Positions 31,875-40,855 of a stretch of 64,000 bases of DNA are shown here, in pieces. Where the stretch lies: NCBI RefSeq assembly GCF_042682785.1, contig NZ_JBHUIB010000012.1, positions 682,001 through 746,000 on the forward strand. The letters are read 5' to 3'. Made by a program: the position numbers and the translations under genes. The notes under the pieces are model-generated. The model ran no database searches and was not told where the DNA came from. It saw only the letters and a list, made by a program, of their open reading frames with translations. The stretch is from Thalassotalea_F euphylliae. GTDB lineage: Bacteria > Pseudomonadota > Gammaproteobacteria > Enterobacterales > Alteromonadaceae. The first letter of the stretch is position 1; each line of letters opens with the position of its first letter.

Positions 31875-33257
31875 ATGCATAAAATTGTTCCATCGCTTGT
31901 GATGGCTGCGGTTTCTGTTGCGCTTTCTGGTTGTATGCAGTCAGAAAAACAAGACGCCAAAGTCACTATCAATAAAAATCCGTACCCGAGTACGTACCAA
32001 TCACTTCCACAACAAAAAACGCTTATCCAAGGAGCTACTGTGCTTGTTGGTAACGGCGAGCGCATCGACAATGCAGATGTGTTATTTGCTGATGGAAAAA
32101 TTGTTCAAGTAGGACAAGGGTTAGCGTCTGACGGTGCAACGGTTGTTGACGGCAAAGGCAAGTGGGTAACACCTGGTGTTATTGATGTGCACTCACACTT
32201 GGGGGTTTACCCGAGTCCGTCGGTAGAGTCTCATGCTGATGGTAACGAAATGACGTCACCTAATACCTCAGAAGTTTGGGCGGAGCACAGTGTATGGCCG
32301 CAAGACCCAGGCTTTGAAGCAGCTCGCGCTGGCGGTGTTACAACTCTTCAAATTTTGCCAGGTTCGGCAAACTTGTTTGGTGGTCGAAGTGTCACATTGA
32401 AAAACGTACCAAGCCACACTATGCAAGGGATGAAGTTTCCTGAAGCACCTTATGGGTTAAAAATGGCATGTGGTGAGAATCCAAAGCGTGTTTATGGTCA
32501 ACGCAAAGAAGCACCTGGTACGCGTATGGGCAACATGGCTGGTTATCGCATGGCATGGGCTGAAGCCGCAGAATATAAGCGTGCTTGGGAAAAGTACGAT
32601 GCTGATTATGCTATGGGCAAAAATCCAGAAGCGCCAGTGCGCGATATTGAGCTAGACACGCTTAGAGGTGTGCTAGACGGAGAAATCTTGATTCACAACC
32701 ACTGCTATAAGGCAGAAGAAATGGCGATGATGATTGATTTAAGTAAAGAATTTGAATACCACGCAGGTACTTTCCATCATGCCATTGAAGCATACAAAAT
32801 TGCTGATATGTTGGGTGAAAATGGCAACTGTGCCGCAATGTGGCCTGATTGGTGGGGCTTTAAAATGGAAGCCTACGACATGGTGGAAGAGAACGTAGCA
32901 ATTGTTGACGCGGCGAAAAACTCATGTGCGGTTGTTCATTCTGACTCAAGCACTACTATCCAACGCTTGAACCAAGAAGCAGGTAAAATTCTTTTCCGTG
33001 CGAACGAAAATGGCTTCGCGCTGACAGAAGCAGACGCTATTCGTTGGATTACATCGAATGCTGCTAAGTCATTAGGTATCGAAGACAAAACAGGTAGCTT
33101 GGAACAAGGTAAAAATGCTGATGTTGTGGTATGGAACGGCAGTCCATTCAGTGTTTATGCACTTGCAGAACAAGTGTTTGTTGACGGCGCTAAGGTTTAC
33201 GACCGAGCTGATGACAAGTACCAAGCGAAAAGTGATTTCATGTTAGGTCAAGAGTAG
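31875..33257 (+). CDS. amidohydrolase family lipoprotein
   Basis: A 460-residue exported enzyme: the signal ends in the lipobox LSGC. Amidohydrolase superfamily (imidazolonepropionase/dihydroorotase-like) features: the metal motif IDVHSHLG (HxH), histidines in ILIHNHCYKAEEM and YHAGTFHHAIEAYKIAD, AVVHSDSSTTIQRL, and the C-terminal GSLEQGKNADVVVWNGSPF. The catalytic set looks complete. It is followed 14 bp later by a related gene, the two forming an operon and perhaps a heteromer. The substrate is unknown; cyclic amides or peptides are possible. Confidence 0.87.
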   Translation: MHKIVPSLVMAAVSVALSGCMQSEKQDAKVTINKNPYPSTYQSLPQQKTLIQGATVLVGNGERIDNADVLFADGKIVQVGQGLASDGATVVDGKGKWVTPGVIDVHSHLGVYPSPSVESHADGNEMTSPNTSEVWAEHSVWPQDPGFEAARAGGVTTLQILPGSANLFGGRSVTLKNVPSHTMQGMKFPEAPYGLKMACGENPKRVYGQRKEAPGTRMGNMAGYRMAWAEAAEYKRAWEKYDADYAMGKNPEAPVRDIELDTLRGVLDGEILIHNHCYKAEEMAMMIDLSKEFEYHAGTFHHAIEAYKIADMLGENGNCAAMWPDWWGFKMEAYDMVEENVAIVDAAKNSCAVVHSDSSTTIQRLNQEAGKILFRANENGFALTEADAIRWITSNAAKSLGIEDKTGSLEQGKNADVVVWNGSPFSVYALAEQVFVDGAKVYDRADDKYQAKSDFMLGQE

Positions 33258-33271
33258 GGCGAGGAAAAACA

Positions 33272-34525
33272 ATGAAAAACGTATTTAAAGCATCATTAGT
33301 AGCCCTAGCACTTGCCTCTGCAACTACAGCGAATGCCGCAACACTTGCGATCACTAATGCTAAAGTGCATACCGTGACTGATGCAGGCGTGTTAGAAAAC
33401 GCGACTGTTATTGTTGAAGATGGCGTGATTACAGCGATCAACCCAGAGTCTTTTTCGGCTGATAGCGCAGAAGTTATCGATGCAAAAGGTAAAGTGTTAA
33501 CACCAGGCTTCATTGTCTCATTAGATAACTTGGGTTTAGTTGAAGTGGGTGCCGTAGCGCGTAGCCGTGATGCAGGCGATAAAAAAGCTAACATCACATT
33601 CGATCCAAGTGTTGCTTTTAACCCTAAATCTACAGTCATCCCTATGACAAGAAAGGGTGGTATCACACAAGCTATAGTGACACCATCTGGTGGTGATGAC
33701 ATCTTCGCCGGTCAAACATTTGTAGCAAATTTATCGGGTCAGTTTGATAGTGTCGAGGCGGCTGGAAATGCGGTGGTTGTCGAACTTGGCAGTGAATCTA
33801 AAGGTTCTCGCGCATCGGCTATCTTAAAGTTGACTGAACAGCTAGAAGATGCACAAAAGGCTTTAGATAAGGCTGCAAAAGCTAATAAAGAAGACAAGAA
33901 AGAAGGCAAAGAACCTAAGCGCAGTGAGAAAGTGTTGAACGCTGTACTGAATGGTGAAAAGCCGTTAGTTGCACATGCAGATCGAGCGACAGATATTCTT
34001 GCGTTGCTTAAGTTGAAAGAACAGTTTGGTTTTGAACTGGTGCTAGCAGGCGCGGCAGATGCAATCTTGATTGCAGATAAAATCGCGGCGGCTAAAGTGC
34101 CGGTTGTGATGAACTCAATGCGCAATTTACCGGGTAGCTTTGATTCATTGCATGTCGACTTAACCAGTGCAGGCGTTCTATCGAAGGCTGGTGTAAAAGT
34201 TGTACTCACCACTAACGGTGATACGCACAATGGACACCTTCTTCGCTTTACTGTAGGTAACGCTGTGGCAAACGGTATGGATTACGATGCAGCACTGGCA
34301 GCTGTAACAGCAAATGTTGCAGAGGTATTCAAGCTTGATAGTGGCAGTATTGCAAAAGGAAAACCTGCAAACCTTGTACTTTGGGGAGCAGACCCGTTTG
34401 AATTGAGCACAAGCGCAGAAATGTTGTGGATTGATGGCAAGCTGCAAAAGCTAGAGAGCCGACAAGATGCACTGCGTGATCGCTATATGACTAAATCAGA
34501 TATGCCACGAGGCTACACTAAATAA
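33272..34525 (+). CDS. amidohydrolase-like protein lacking the HxH motif
   Basis: A 417-residue exported protein with signal peptide (ALALASATTANA). It follows the amidohydrolase plan: an N-terminal beta sandwich (AKVHTVTDAGVLENATVIVEDGVITAI), KVLTPGFIVSLDNLG where HxH would be expected, a basic helix-rich insert with KEDKKEGKEPKRSEK, then VAHADRATDI, VLTTNGDTHNGHLLR and the terminal IAKGKPANLVLWGADPFE. The HxH metal ligands after TPGFI are replaced by S-L-D-N, so it may be a pseudoenzyme or bind a single metal. Co-transcribed with the complete paralogue upstream. Confidence 0.87.
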   Translation: MKNVFKASLVALALASATTANAATLAITNAKVHTVTDAGVLENATVIVEDGVITAINPESFSADSAEVIDAKGKVLTPGFIVSLDNLGLVEVGAVARSRDAGDKKANITFDPSVAFNPKSTVIPMTRKGGITQAIVTPSGGDDIFAGQTFVANLSGQFDSVEAAGNAVVVELGSESKGSRASAILKLTEQLEDAQKALDKAAKANKEDKKEGKEPKRSEKVLNAVLNGEKPLVAHADRATDILALLKLKEQFGFELVLAGAADAILIADKIAAAKVPVVMNSMRNLPGSFDSLHVDLTSAGVLSKAGVKVVLTTNGDTHNGHLLRFTVGNAVANGMDYDAALAAVTANVAEVFKLDSGSIAKGKPANLVLWGADPFELSTSAEMLWIDGKLQKLESRQDALRDRYMTKSDMPRGYTK

Positions 34526-34545
34526 CAAGTGTAGTTTACTGGGGG

Positions 34546-34570
34546 AAAGGGGCTTATAGCCCCTTTTTTT
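34546..34570. terminator. terminator after the amidohydrolase pair
   Basis: AAAGGGGCT, 3-nt loop, AGCCCCTTTTTTT. It ends the rightward amidohydrolase operon and, with weaker T support, the convergent unknown gene. Confidence 0.9.
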
Positions 34571-34585
34571 GTATGAAGAGCTGTA

Positions 34586-35212
34586 TTAGCCGAGGCCGAG
34601 CTGTGCTTTTAGCACGTTAACAACGTTTTTCCCCGCAGCTTTTGCTGCACCTTCAGCAAATTTTTGAGCCACACCTTTGAATGTGGCTATCATTCTTTCA
34701 GTGTTTTGCTCTTTCTTAGCGGCTTCGTAGCCGGTTTTGAAGTCTAATAGCTCCTGCTTATCAAAAACAGATTCAAGCACTTCAAATAAGCCCGAAACAG
34801 ATACTTTGATGATTTCCGTGTTAAATGAGTGGTCAAAGATGTGCTGGTGAATTTTGAGCTGCCCTTGAAGCCAATTTTTGGCAAGCGCGTCTTCGATAAT
34901 TAGCAGCACCTTGTTACCGTCAGGCTCGAGTGTTGCTTTACTGAGTGCAGCCAATAAACGCCCCATTGCTTGATCTTCAATACGACCACCAAATTTGAGT
35001 GCTGCGTCGTAACGCATTTTTTTCACTTTATTCACGGGTGTCTTCAAGCGCTCACTGACGGTTTGATTGCTATGAATTGCTAAAGGCCCAGAGTTTTCAA
35101 CTCCATATAAATCAAGTAAGTGCATAACCAATGCATCAATATCAGACTTAGGCATAGAGCCTAACCCAAACTTGAGGTAATTTTCGAGGAAGTCGCGTTG
35201 AAAGTTAGACAT
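34586..35212 (-). CDS. hypothetical protein
   Basis: A 208-residue soluble, mostly helical protein. The N-terminus (FQRDFLENYLKFGLGSMPKSDIDALVMHLLDLYG) and the segment TVSERLKTPVNKVKKMRYDAALKFG resemble a helix-turn-helix-like element; the C-terminus is Ala/Lys rich (KFAEGAAKAAGKNVVNVLKAQLGLG). I do not recognise the family. AGGA precedes the start at a good distance. It stands alone between a terminator and the orphan pilin. Confidence 0.6.
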   Translation of the reverse strand: MSNFQRDFLENYLKFGLGSMPKSDIDALVMHLLDLYGVENSGPLAIHSNQTVSERLKTPVNKVKKMRYDAALKFGGRIEDQAMGRLLAALSKATLEPDGNKVLLIIEDALAKNWLQGQLKIHQHIFDHSFNTEIIKVSVSGLFEVLESVFDKQELLDFKTGYEAAKKEQNTERMIATFKGVAQKFAEGAAKAAGKNVVNVLKAQLGLG

Positions 35213-35336
35213 GCGTTCAGTTCCTTTGATTTAAATGTTATGTAAATCAGTATGCTATAAGTGCATGGTTGTTTCCAAGAACGTTAGACGTATATACTAG
35301 TGACATTAAATTACATATTTATGCTGTATTGATATT

Positions 35337-35855
35337 ATGAGTTCATCATCACGTGCTCAAGGTTTTACCTTGATTGAGCTGGTTGTCGTGATTGTCATTC
35401 TTGGCATCTTGGCAGCTACCGCTGCGCCGAAATTTTTAGATTTAAGCCGCGATGCTAAAATCGCAACGCTAAATTCGATCAAGGGGACAATGGAGTCCAC
35501 AATTGATTTAGTGAAAGCTAAAGCGCTTGTTAAGGGTTTGGAAGCATCAGAAACTAACCCTGGCGGGAGCGAGCAGTCTGATTACATTGTCGATTTCGGA
35601 TTTGGTTCAGCTGAGATCGATTGGCGAAACCTATGTCCTGAAAGTAGTGCAGAATTGGGTGATCAGCTTGATATGATCGACTTTATTAACTTAGATAGTG
35701 AAGACATTACTGACCGTGAAAATAACCAGTACACCTTGATTGGTTATGACATACCTACAGGCTTCTCTGTGCCTACTGACCAAGGCTGTTACATAATCTA
35801 CGATTCCTTTGGCGATCCAGACTGCACAGTGACCGTGGTAGCCGAAGACTGCTAA
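35337..35855 (+). CDS. MshA-like type IV prepilin
   Basis: A 172-residue prepilin: a short leader, the prepilin peptidase site G/FTLIELVVVIVILGILAATAAPKFLDL and a globular domain. The APKFLDLSRDAKIATLNSIKGTMES portion is typical of MSHA-type pilins. C-terminal cysteines (LCPESS, DQGCYI, PDCTV, DC) can form the usual disulfide loop. No msh biogenesis genes accompany it here, so it is an orphan pilin or pseudopilin. A strong ribosome site is not obvious. Confidence 0.87.
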   Translation: MSSSSRAQGFTLIELVVVIVILGILAATAAPKFLDLSRDAKIATLNSIKGTMESTIDLVKAKALVKGLEASETNPGGSEQSDYIVDFGFGSAEIDWRNLCPESSAELGDQLDMIDFINLDSEDITDRENNQYTLIGYDIPTGFSVPTDQGCYIIYDSFGDPDCTVTVVAEDC

Positions 35856-35874
35856 GCAGGTGCGAGTATTCATT

Positions 35875-35912
35875 AAAAAGCTAAGAAGGGTAATCCTTTC
35901 TTAGCTTTTTTT
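35875..35912. terminator. terminator between the pilin and lactonase-like genes
   Basis: AAAAAGCTAAGAA, small loop with a bulge, TTCTTAGCTTTTTTT. Symmetric for the two convergent genes. Confidence 0.85.
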
Positions 35913-35923
35913 GTTTTGGGGCA

Positions 35924-36781
35924 TTAACTATTAAATCCGTACCAATGGTAAGCGTTGTCGAAACAGATTTGCTGGAGTAATGAGGTATCAGCTAAAGATT
36001 GGCAGTACGTGTTCCAAACCGATTGATACGAGTGGCTGAATAAACATAGCGGAAAGTTACTGGCTAGCATAACGCGATGCGCACCGAAACAACTAATGGC
36101 AAAGTCTATCGTCTGTCTTGCCCATTCAAATTCGTATGTGCGATTTGTCATTTCCCAGCCTGAGCACTTCATTGCGATTGTGGGTAATGCTGCTAGCTGT
36201 TTCATGCCTTGTTGCCAGGTAATATCTTGAGCTAAGGCTTCTTTCGGCCAACCAGCATGATTGACGATCACTCTTGTATTTGGTGCTTGCTCTAGTGCAG
36301 TTGTTAATAGGTGAATAGACGTTAAGTCGCTGATGGGCATTTGTAACTCGAAATGGAGATCGTAGTAACCGAGCATATCGAGTTTGTCGGCAAAATCAGG
36401 GTCACTCATTATATGGTGCGCGTCGTCATCCAGTATGTGTCGAACGCCTACCACTGATTTATACTCTTTTAGCTTTAAAACAGCTTCATGCACTTGTTTA
36501 ATATCTTGTGAGATATCGATAGTAGCAACAGACTTGAATGGCATTAATACGGTGCTTTCAAGCCATTGAATTTCGCGCCATGGCTGCTCGTTATCAAAGC
36601 CGGCTTCAATATGAACAAATCCAGCAACTTGATATGGCTTATCGACGGATAAATCTTGCTGTGAGAAGTCTTTTGCGATGATTGCTTTGTCTGGCCATAG
36701 CGGCGGGTTTTCAGGCTTAAGCCAAAGGTATTTTCCTTGGCTTAAGTCAAATAAGTGAACATGCGGGTCGATAATATTCAT
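35924..36781 (-). CDS. amidohydrolase-2 family protein (fuconolactonase-like)
   Basis: A 285-residue soluble TIM-barrel hydrolase starting MNIIDPHVHLFDL with the HxH metal motif. Further motifs: VGVRHILDDD, VIVNHAGWP, MKCSGWE and MLASNFPLCLF near the end, all typical of the amidohydrolase_2 group that includes L-fuconolactonase and 2-pyrone-4,6-dicarboxylate lactonase. In the last motif the usual D-x-P is N-x-P (SNFPL), so the catalytic Asp may be Asn. It follows the SDR gene by 8 bp. A sugar-lactone role in series with the SDR is inference. Confidence 0.82.
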   Translation of the reverse strand: MNIIDPHVHLFDLSQGKYLWLKPENPPLWPDKAIIAKDFSQQDLSVDKPYQVAGFVHIEAGFDNEQPWREIQWLESTVLMPFKSVATIDISQDIKQVHEAVLKLKEYKSVVGVRHILDDDAHHIMSDPDFADKLDMLGYYDLHFELQMPISDLTSIHLLTTALEQAPNTRVIVNHAGWPKEALAQDITWQQGMKQLAALPTIAMKCSGWEMTNRTYEFEWARQTIDFAISCFGAHRVMLASNFPLCLFSHSYQSVWNTYCQSLADTSLLQQICFDNAYHWYGFNS

Positions 36782-36789
36782 GAATGGCT

Positions 36790-37515
36790 CTATTGTGTGG
36801 TGAAACCACCGTCAATTGCGTGAAGACTGCCAGTAATAAATTGTGCATTGTCACTCGCTAAGAAAAACACAAGATCTGCGACCTCTTCTGGTTGTCCTAA
36901 TCGCCCAAGCGGCTGCATCAATTCGTGCTCTCGATGAACTTCAGCTTTATCCGCGCCTGATTTTGCGCAGTAGTTGTCTATGGCTTTGTGATAAAGAGGG
37001 GTTTCAATAGTGCCTGGACAAACAGCGTTTGCACGAATATTAAATTCAGCGTAGTCCAGTGCTGTCGTACGAGCCATGGAAGCAATAGCCATTTTAGATA
37101 AGTTGTATGCAAACGAATTTGTCTTACCGATAAATGATTGATCACTGGCTACGAAAACAACAGAGCCTTGCTGCTTTTCGCGCATAAATGGCATTGCAGC
37201 TTTGGTAAAGGCAAATGCGCCTTTAACGTTAATGTCCAGTACACGGTCAAAATCTTCTTCGCTCGTGTTTTCTATATTGGCTGATAAATGAATACCAGCA
37301 TTAGGCACTAAAACATCAATGCCATGGTCTCGCCCGATAGTGGTAACAGCATCAATAACTTGCTGGTAGTTTCTCATGTCACATTCGACAAATGTGCCAG
37401 CATCACCAGGGGTAATATCCAAGTTAAATACCGTAAAACCTTCTTGTTCAAATTTTTGGGCAATGCTAAGGCCTATGCCAGAACTACCGCCACTGATGAC
37501 GCATACTTTTTTCAT
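36790..37515 (-). CDS. short-chain dehydrogenase/reductase
   Basis: A 241-residue NAD(P)-dependent oxidoreductase. The start MKKVCVISGG at 37515 has AAGGG upstream; an earlier in-frame start adds eleven residues but lacks a site. Motifs: cofactor-binding GGSSGIG, Asp after the second strand (NLDITPGD) favouring NAD, NAG in LVPNAGIH, catalytic Ser in VFVASDQS and YNLSK (YxxxK), and the PGTIETPL loop. With the lactonase-like gene it resembles a sugar oxidation cassette (dehydrogenase, then lactonase), in an operon under the TetR gene upstream. Confidence 0.92.
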   Translation of the reverse strand: MKKVCVISGGSSGIGLSIAQKFEQEGFTVFNLDITPGDAGTFVECDMRNYQQVIDAVTTIGRDHGIDVLVPNAGIHLSANIENTSEEDFDRVLDINVKGAFAFTKAAMPFMREKQQGSVVFVASDQSFIGKTNSFAYNLSKMAIASMARTTALDYAEFNIRANAVCPGTIETPLYHKAIDNYCAKSGADKAEVHREHELMQPLGRLGQPEEVADLVFFLASDNAQFITGSLHAIDGGFTTQ

Positions 37516-37608
37516 GAAAATACCCTTGTCCTGATGTCTTTGCATCAATAATACGATTAAATTGTGTGGTAAATATGTAGATAAACAATCGTTGCTGTTT
37601 CAATAACA

Positions 37609-38241
37609 CTAATGGCTTAGATAGTTGTGAAGCATCGCGTTAAGCTCTCGACAAGTGTCTTGTAGCGATAGTTGCGAGGCGATAGCTGGCGTGAGATCAC
37701 GATATAGTACTTTATCGATCAAGCTGTTGGTTAGCATAAACACAACCATGTCACATGCTTCTTGTGGGCTGGCGTGATTGATCTCATTTTTATGTGCCAT
37801 TAATAACGATGACATTCGTTTATATTCGCTGCTTCGCGTGCTTAATTGCTCTGGCGTTAGAATCTCTGGATACAGGCGAGCATTCAAATGCAAGGTCCGT
37901 AAAACACCAGCATTGTCAGTTAAAAATGTCAGGCTTTCGTTCACTAAAACTTCTACTTGCGATTGCAAATTGCTCGCTGGTTGTTGCTCTAATGTATTTA
38001 CCCAGCTTTTTAAGTGCTCAGAAAATTCTTGATAAAGCAGAGGTAACAGGGCCTCTTTGTTTTTAAAGCGGCGATAAAAAGTACCTACCGATACACCGGC
38101 CATTTCGGTGAGCTGGGCTATACTGATATGTTCAAAAAACTGTTCTTGTAAACAGTCACTTAGCGCCGTTAACAGCTTTTTCTGTGTCTGTTGGCTGCGG
38201 GTTTGTTTTGCTTCGATAAAAGGAGCGTCTTGCATGTTCAT
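37609..38241 (-). CDS. TetR family transcriptional regulator
   Basis: A 210-residue regulator with the TetR helix-turn-helix FEHISIAQLTEMAGVSVGTFY and RRFKNKEALLPLL. The C-terminal domain is helical and unassigned. It lies upstream of the SDR and lactonase-like genes in the same direction and divergent from the third amidohydrolase, so it is a candidate regulator of both units. Confidence 0.88.
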   Translation of the reverse strand: MNMQDAPFIEAKQTRSQQTQKKLLTALSDCLQEQFFEHISIAQLTEMAGVSVGTFYRRFKNKEALLPLLYQEFSEHLKSWVNTLEQQPASNLQSQVEVLVNESLTFLTDNAGVLRTLHLNARLYPEILTPEQLSTRSSEYKRMSSLLMAHKNEINHASPQEACDMVVFMLTNSLIDKVLYRDLTPAIASQLSLQDTCRELNAMLHNYLSH

Positions 38242-38284
38242 TAAACTAAAATGTGAATGCGGATTTACATATTGTGTTTGCTTA

Positions 38285-38295
38285 GGTAAATTACC
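38285..38295. promoter_or_regulatory. possible operator palindrome
   Basis: GGTAAATTACC, a perfect 5+1+5 palindrome in the 87-bp gap between the TetR gene and the divergent amidohydrolase. It is short and could be chance. Confidence 0.3.
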
Positions 38296-38328
38296 GCTAA
38301 ATTTCTTTTCTCTGTTCAGAGGCAGTTT

Positions 38329-39756
38329 ATGTTAACCAACCCATTAAGTCGAGCCATCAAAAGTATGGCCAGTGCATTGTCCATGGCTATTTTGACTTGT
38401 TCACTTCCTGTACTCGCTGAGGATTTTGTTAGCCACAATGAACCAACTTTTGTGCTGCAAAACGTTACCCTGATAGACGGGTTGGGTGGAGCGCCTAAAG
38501 TAGGGCAGTCTATATACGTCAAAGAAGGGGTGATCACCGACATAACTGACGGTTCTGAGAATGCGAGCGGTGAGTATAAGGTCTTGGATTATGAAGGTTA
38601 TACGGTGACCCCAGGATTTGTGATGATGCATGAACATATGTTTTATCCAACAGGTAAGGCTAACTACACCGAAATGATATATAGCTTCCCTAAGCTTTAT
38701 TTAGCGGGCGGGGCGACCACTATTCGGACGGCTGGTACAACAGCTCCGTACGCAGACTTAAATTTGAGACAAGCTATTATTGACGGTAAAACCTTTGGTC
38801 CAGATATGGATGTTACAGCGCCTTATTTAAATGGTCCGGGTTTACCTATAAAAAAGATAAAATCATTAAAGAGTGCTGAAGACGCAGAACGAATGGTTAA
38901 ATACTGGTCACACGAAGGCGCTTCTTCCTATAAAGTGTACATGCAAATTCGCCAGGACGAATTGGCGCGTGTAAATAAGCTAGCGCACTCGAATAACCGG
39001 AAGGTAACTGGGCATATTTGCTCCATAACTTTTGAAGAAGCTGCAAATTTGGGTATCGATAATATTGAGCATGGGTTTATTGAAGCTAGCGATTTTGTTG
39101 AAGACAAAGTAAAGAACAAGTGCCCGAATTCAAAAAAACAAACAGACTCTATTTTAGCGCTCGCAGATGATGATCCTAAAATAAAGAAATTAATTAAACA
39201 TTTGGTTGATAATGACGTGGCCATCACCTCTACCTTAACCGTTTTTGAGACGTTTGCTAAATCGCGCCCTATTGCGCCGAAACAGGCACTTGATGTATTA
39301 ACCACTAACGTTAAATTTCAATACCTAGGTCATTGGTCCCGTATTCAAACGAGTGATAACGAAGACTGGCTGAAGCTACTTAAAAAAGAAATGGCATGGG
39401 AAAAGTTGTTTGTCGAAATGGGTGGCCATTTAATGGTAGGCACTGACCCAACTGGTTATGGTGGGGTAATCGCGGGGTTCAGTAACCTGCGTGCAATTGC
39501 ACTATTAGTCGAGGCGGGCTTCAGCTTTGAGCAGGCGATTAAAATTTCTACCATCAATGGTGCGACATTTTTAGGGAAAGACCAGCAGATTGGCAGTATC
39601 AGTATCGGAAAACGCGCTGACTTAGTATTGTTTAAAGGTTCGCCACACAAAAATATTGATGACATCTCTACGGTGACGACTGTCTTCAAAGCAGGTGTTG
39701 GTTATAATTCGCAGGCCATATTTACGGCAATGAAAAATACCGTAGGTTTACACTAA
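38329..39756 (+). CDS. secreted amidohydrolase family protein
   Basis: A 475-residue exported protein (signal peptide to about SLPVLA/EDF). The amidohydrolase fold has the N-terminal QNVTLIDGLGG strand, TPGFVMMHEHMFYP (HxH as HEH), VTGHICSITFEEA, NIEHGF, the Asp in MVGTDPTGYGG and the terminal GSISIGKRADLVLFKGSP. The metal-binding set looks complete. The last base of its stop codon is the first base of the next ATG (TAATG), so the two genes are coupled. Confidence 0.87.
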   Translation: MLTNPLSRAIKSMASALSMAILTCSLPVLAEDFVSHNEPTFVLQNVTLIDGLGGAPKVGQSIYVKEGVITDITDGSENASGEYKVLDYEGYTVTPGFVMMHEHMFYPTGKANYTEMIYSFPKLYLAGGATTIRTAGTTAPYADLNLRQAIIDGKTFGPDMDVTAPYLNGPGLPIKKIKSLKSAEDAERMVKYWSHEGASSYKVYMQIRQDELARVNKLAHSNNRKVTGHICSITFEEAANLGIDNIEHGFIEASDFVEDKVKNKCPNSKKQTDSILALADDDPKIKKLIKHLVDNDVAITSTLTVFETFAKSRPIAPKQALDVLTTNVKFQYLGHWSRIQTSDNEDWLKLLKKEMAWEKLFVEMGGHLMVGTDPTGYGGVIAGFSNLRAIALLVEAGFSFEQAIKISTINGATFLGKDQQIGSISIGKRADLVLFKGSPHKNIDDISTVTTVFKAGVGYNSQAIFTAMKNTVGLH

Positions 39757-40358
39757 TGCTCAAACGACTTTCTTCAATAAAGATATGGCTGGCTGTTGCG
39801 GTGATGATGTTGCCATTGGCTCATTCAAATGCGCAACAAGCGCGTTATTTTGAGCAGCCAATAGAAAGCAGAGTAGAGAATGTATCTGAATCTTGGAAAG
39901 TTGAACTCATACCGTTTCCACTAGATTTTGCGCCTGACATTAAGCTTATTGGCGACGAAGAACTATTGTTTGCTCCAGAGATGTACGATGCTGACAGTGA
40001 AAACTTTTTCTCTTATGTATTTGTTTGGCAGGTAAAATCCAAAAAACTGCTTAGTGTTGAACAGATCGAAGCAGATTTTTACCGTTATTACGATGGCTTG
40101 TATCAAGCAGTTGCAAAACAGGTATCGAACAAAACCTTGTCGATTAGGGTCAGTGGTTCAAATTCGCAAGGGACTGGAAGTATTCATTGGGTTGAGCCTT
40201 TTGTGACTAAACAGCCTCAAAAGTTGCAATTTATCTATACGCAAAAGCAATGCGAATTGAACGGTGAAGTGCAGCTTTATGTGCAAGTATCGCCGCAACC
40301 TAACGTTCATCCTATTTGGCAACAAATGTCTGAAATAAAGACTAAAGGCTGTCATTAA
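39756..40358 (+). CDS. hypothetical exported protein coupled to the amidohydrolase
   Basis: A 200-residue protein with a signal peptide (IKIWLAVAVMMLPLAHSNA/QQ). The mature part has a beta-rich pattern (WKVELIPFPLDFAP, YVFVWQVKSKKLLSVEQIEADFYRYYDGL, LSIRVSG) and a C-terminal Cys pair (QCEL, KGCH). I recognise no family. Its overlap with the amidohydrolase gene implies a joint periplasmic role. Confidence 0.7.
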   Translation: MLKRLSSIKIWLAVAVMMLPLAHSNAQQARYFEQPIESRVENVSESWKVELIPFPLDFAPDIKLIGDEELLFAPEMYDADSENFFSYVFVWQVKSKKLLSVEQIEADFYRYYDGLYQAVAKQVSNKTLSIRVSGSNSQGTGSIHWVEPFVTKQPQKLQFIYTQKQCELNGEVQLYVQVSPQPNVHPIWQQMSEIKTKGCH

Positions 40359-40409
40359 ATTGCGGTAAATTGCATAATACGCGCATTGTGAAAAACAGAG
40401 GCTAAATTG

Positions 40410-40835
40410 ATGAAAGTATGTGGTGTAGAGCTTAAAGGAAACGATGCCATTGTGTGCGTAATGTCACTAGAAAATGGTTTATATGATATCCCGAGTATCC
40501 GCGTTCCAAAAATAAGCATTGCAGATGCAGGAAATGCTGAAGAAGTGCGTAAATTTCAATTTACTTTCAAAAAGCTGATGCAAGATTACGACATCAACAA
40601 AGTGGTCATTAAAGGGCGAGCGTTAAAAGGAAAATTTGCTGGCGGACCTGTTGGCTTTAAACTAGAAGCGGCTATTCAATTGATTGAAGAGTTAGAAGTA
40701 GAGATTCTATCTGGCAGCTTTGTGAAAAACGCGCTAGCTAAAAGCCAAGTAGACATTGATTTTAGGGACACAGGGTTGAAGAAGTTCCAACAAACGGCCT
40801 TTGAAACCGTGTTTGCATCTTTTGAAGCGCGATAA
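40410..40835 (+). CDS. DUF3010 family protein
   Basis: A 141-residue soluble protein starting MKVCGVELKGNDAIVCVMSLENG; the ATG at 40410 has AGAGG upstream. The order of strands and the KVVIKGRALKGKFAGGPVGFKLEAAIQL segment match what I recall of DUF3010, a widespread gammaproteobacterial family of unknown function with an RNase H-like appearance (inference). Monocistronic, with its own terminator. Confidence 0.75.
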   Translation: MKVCGVELKGNDAIVCVMSLENGLYDIPSIRVPKISIADAGNAEEVRKFQFTFKKLMQDYDINKVVIKGRALKGKFAGGPVGFKLEAAIQLIEELEVEILSGSFVKNALAKSQVDIDFRDTGLKKFQQTAFETVFASFEAR

Positions 40836-40855
40836 AAATTAACCAAAGAAATGAG

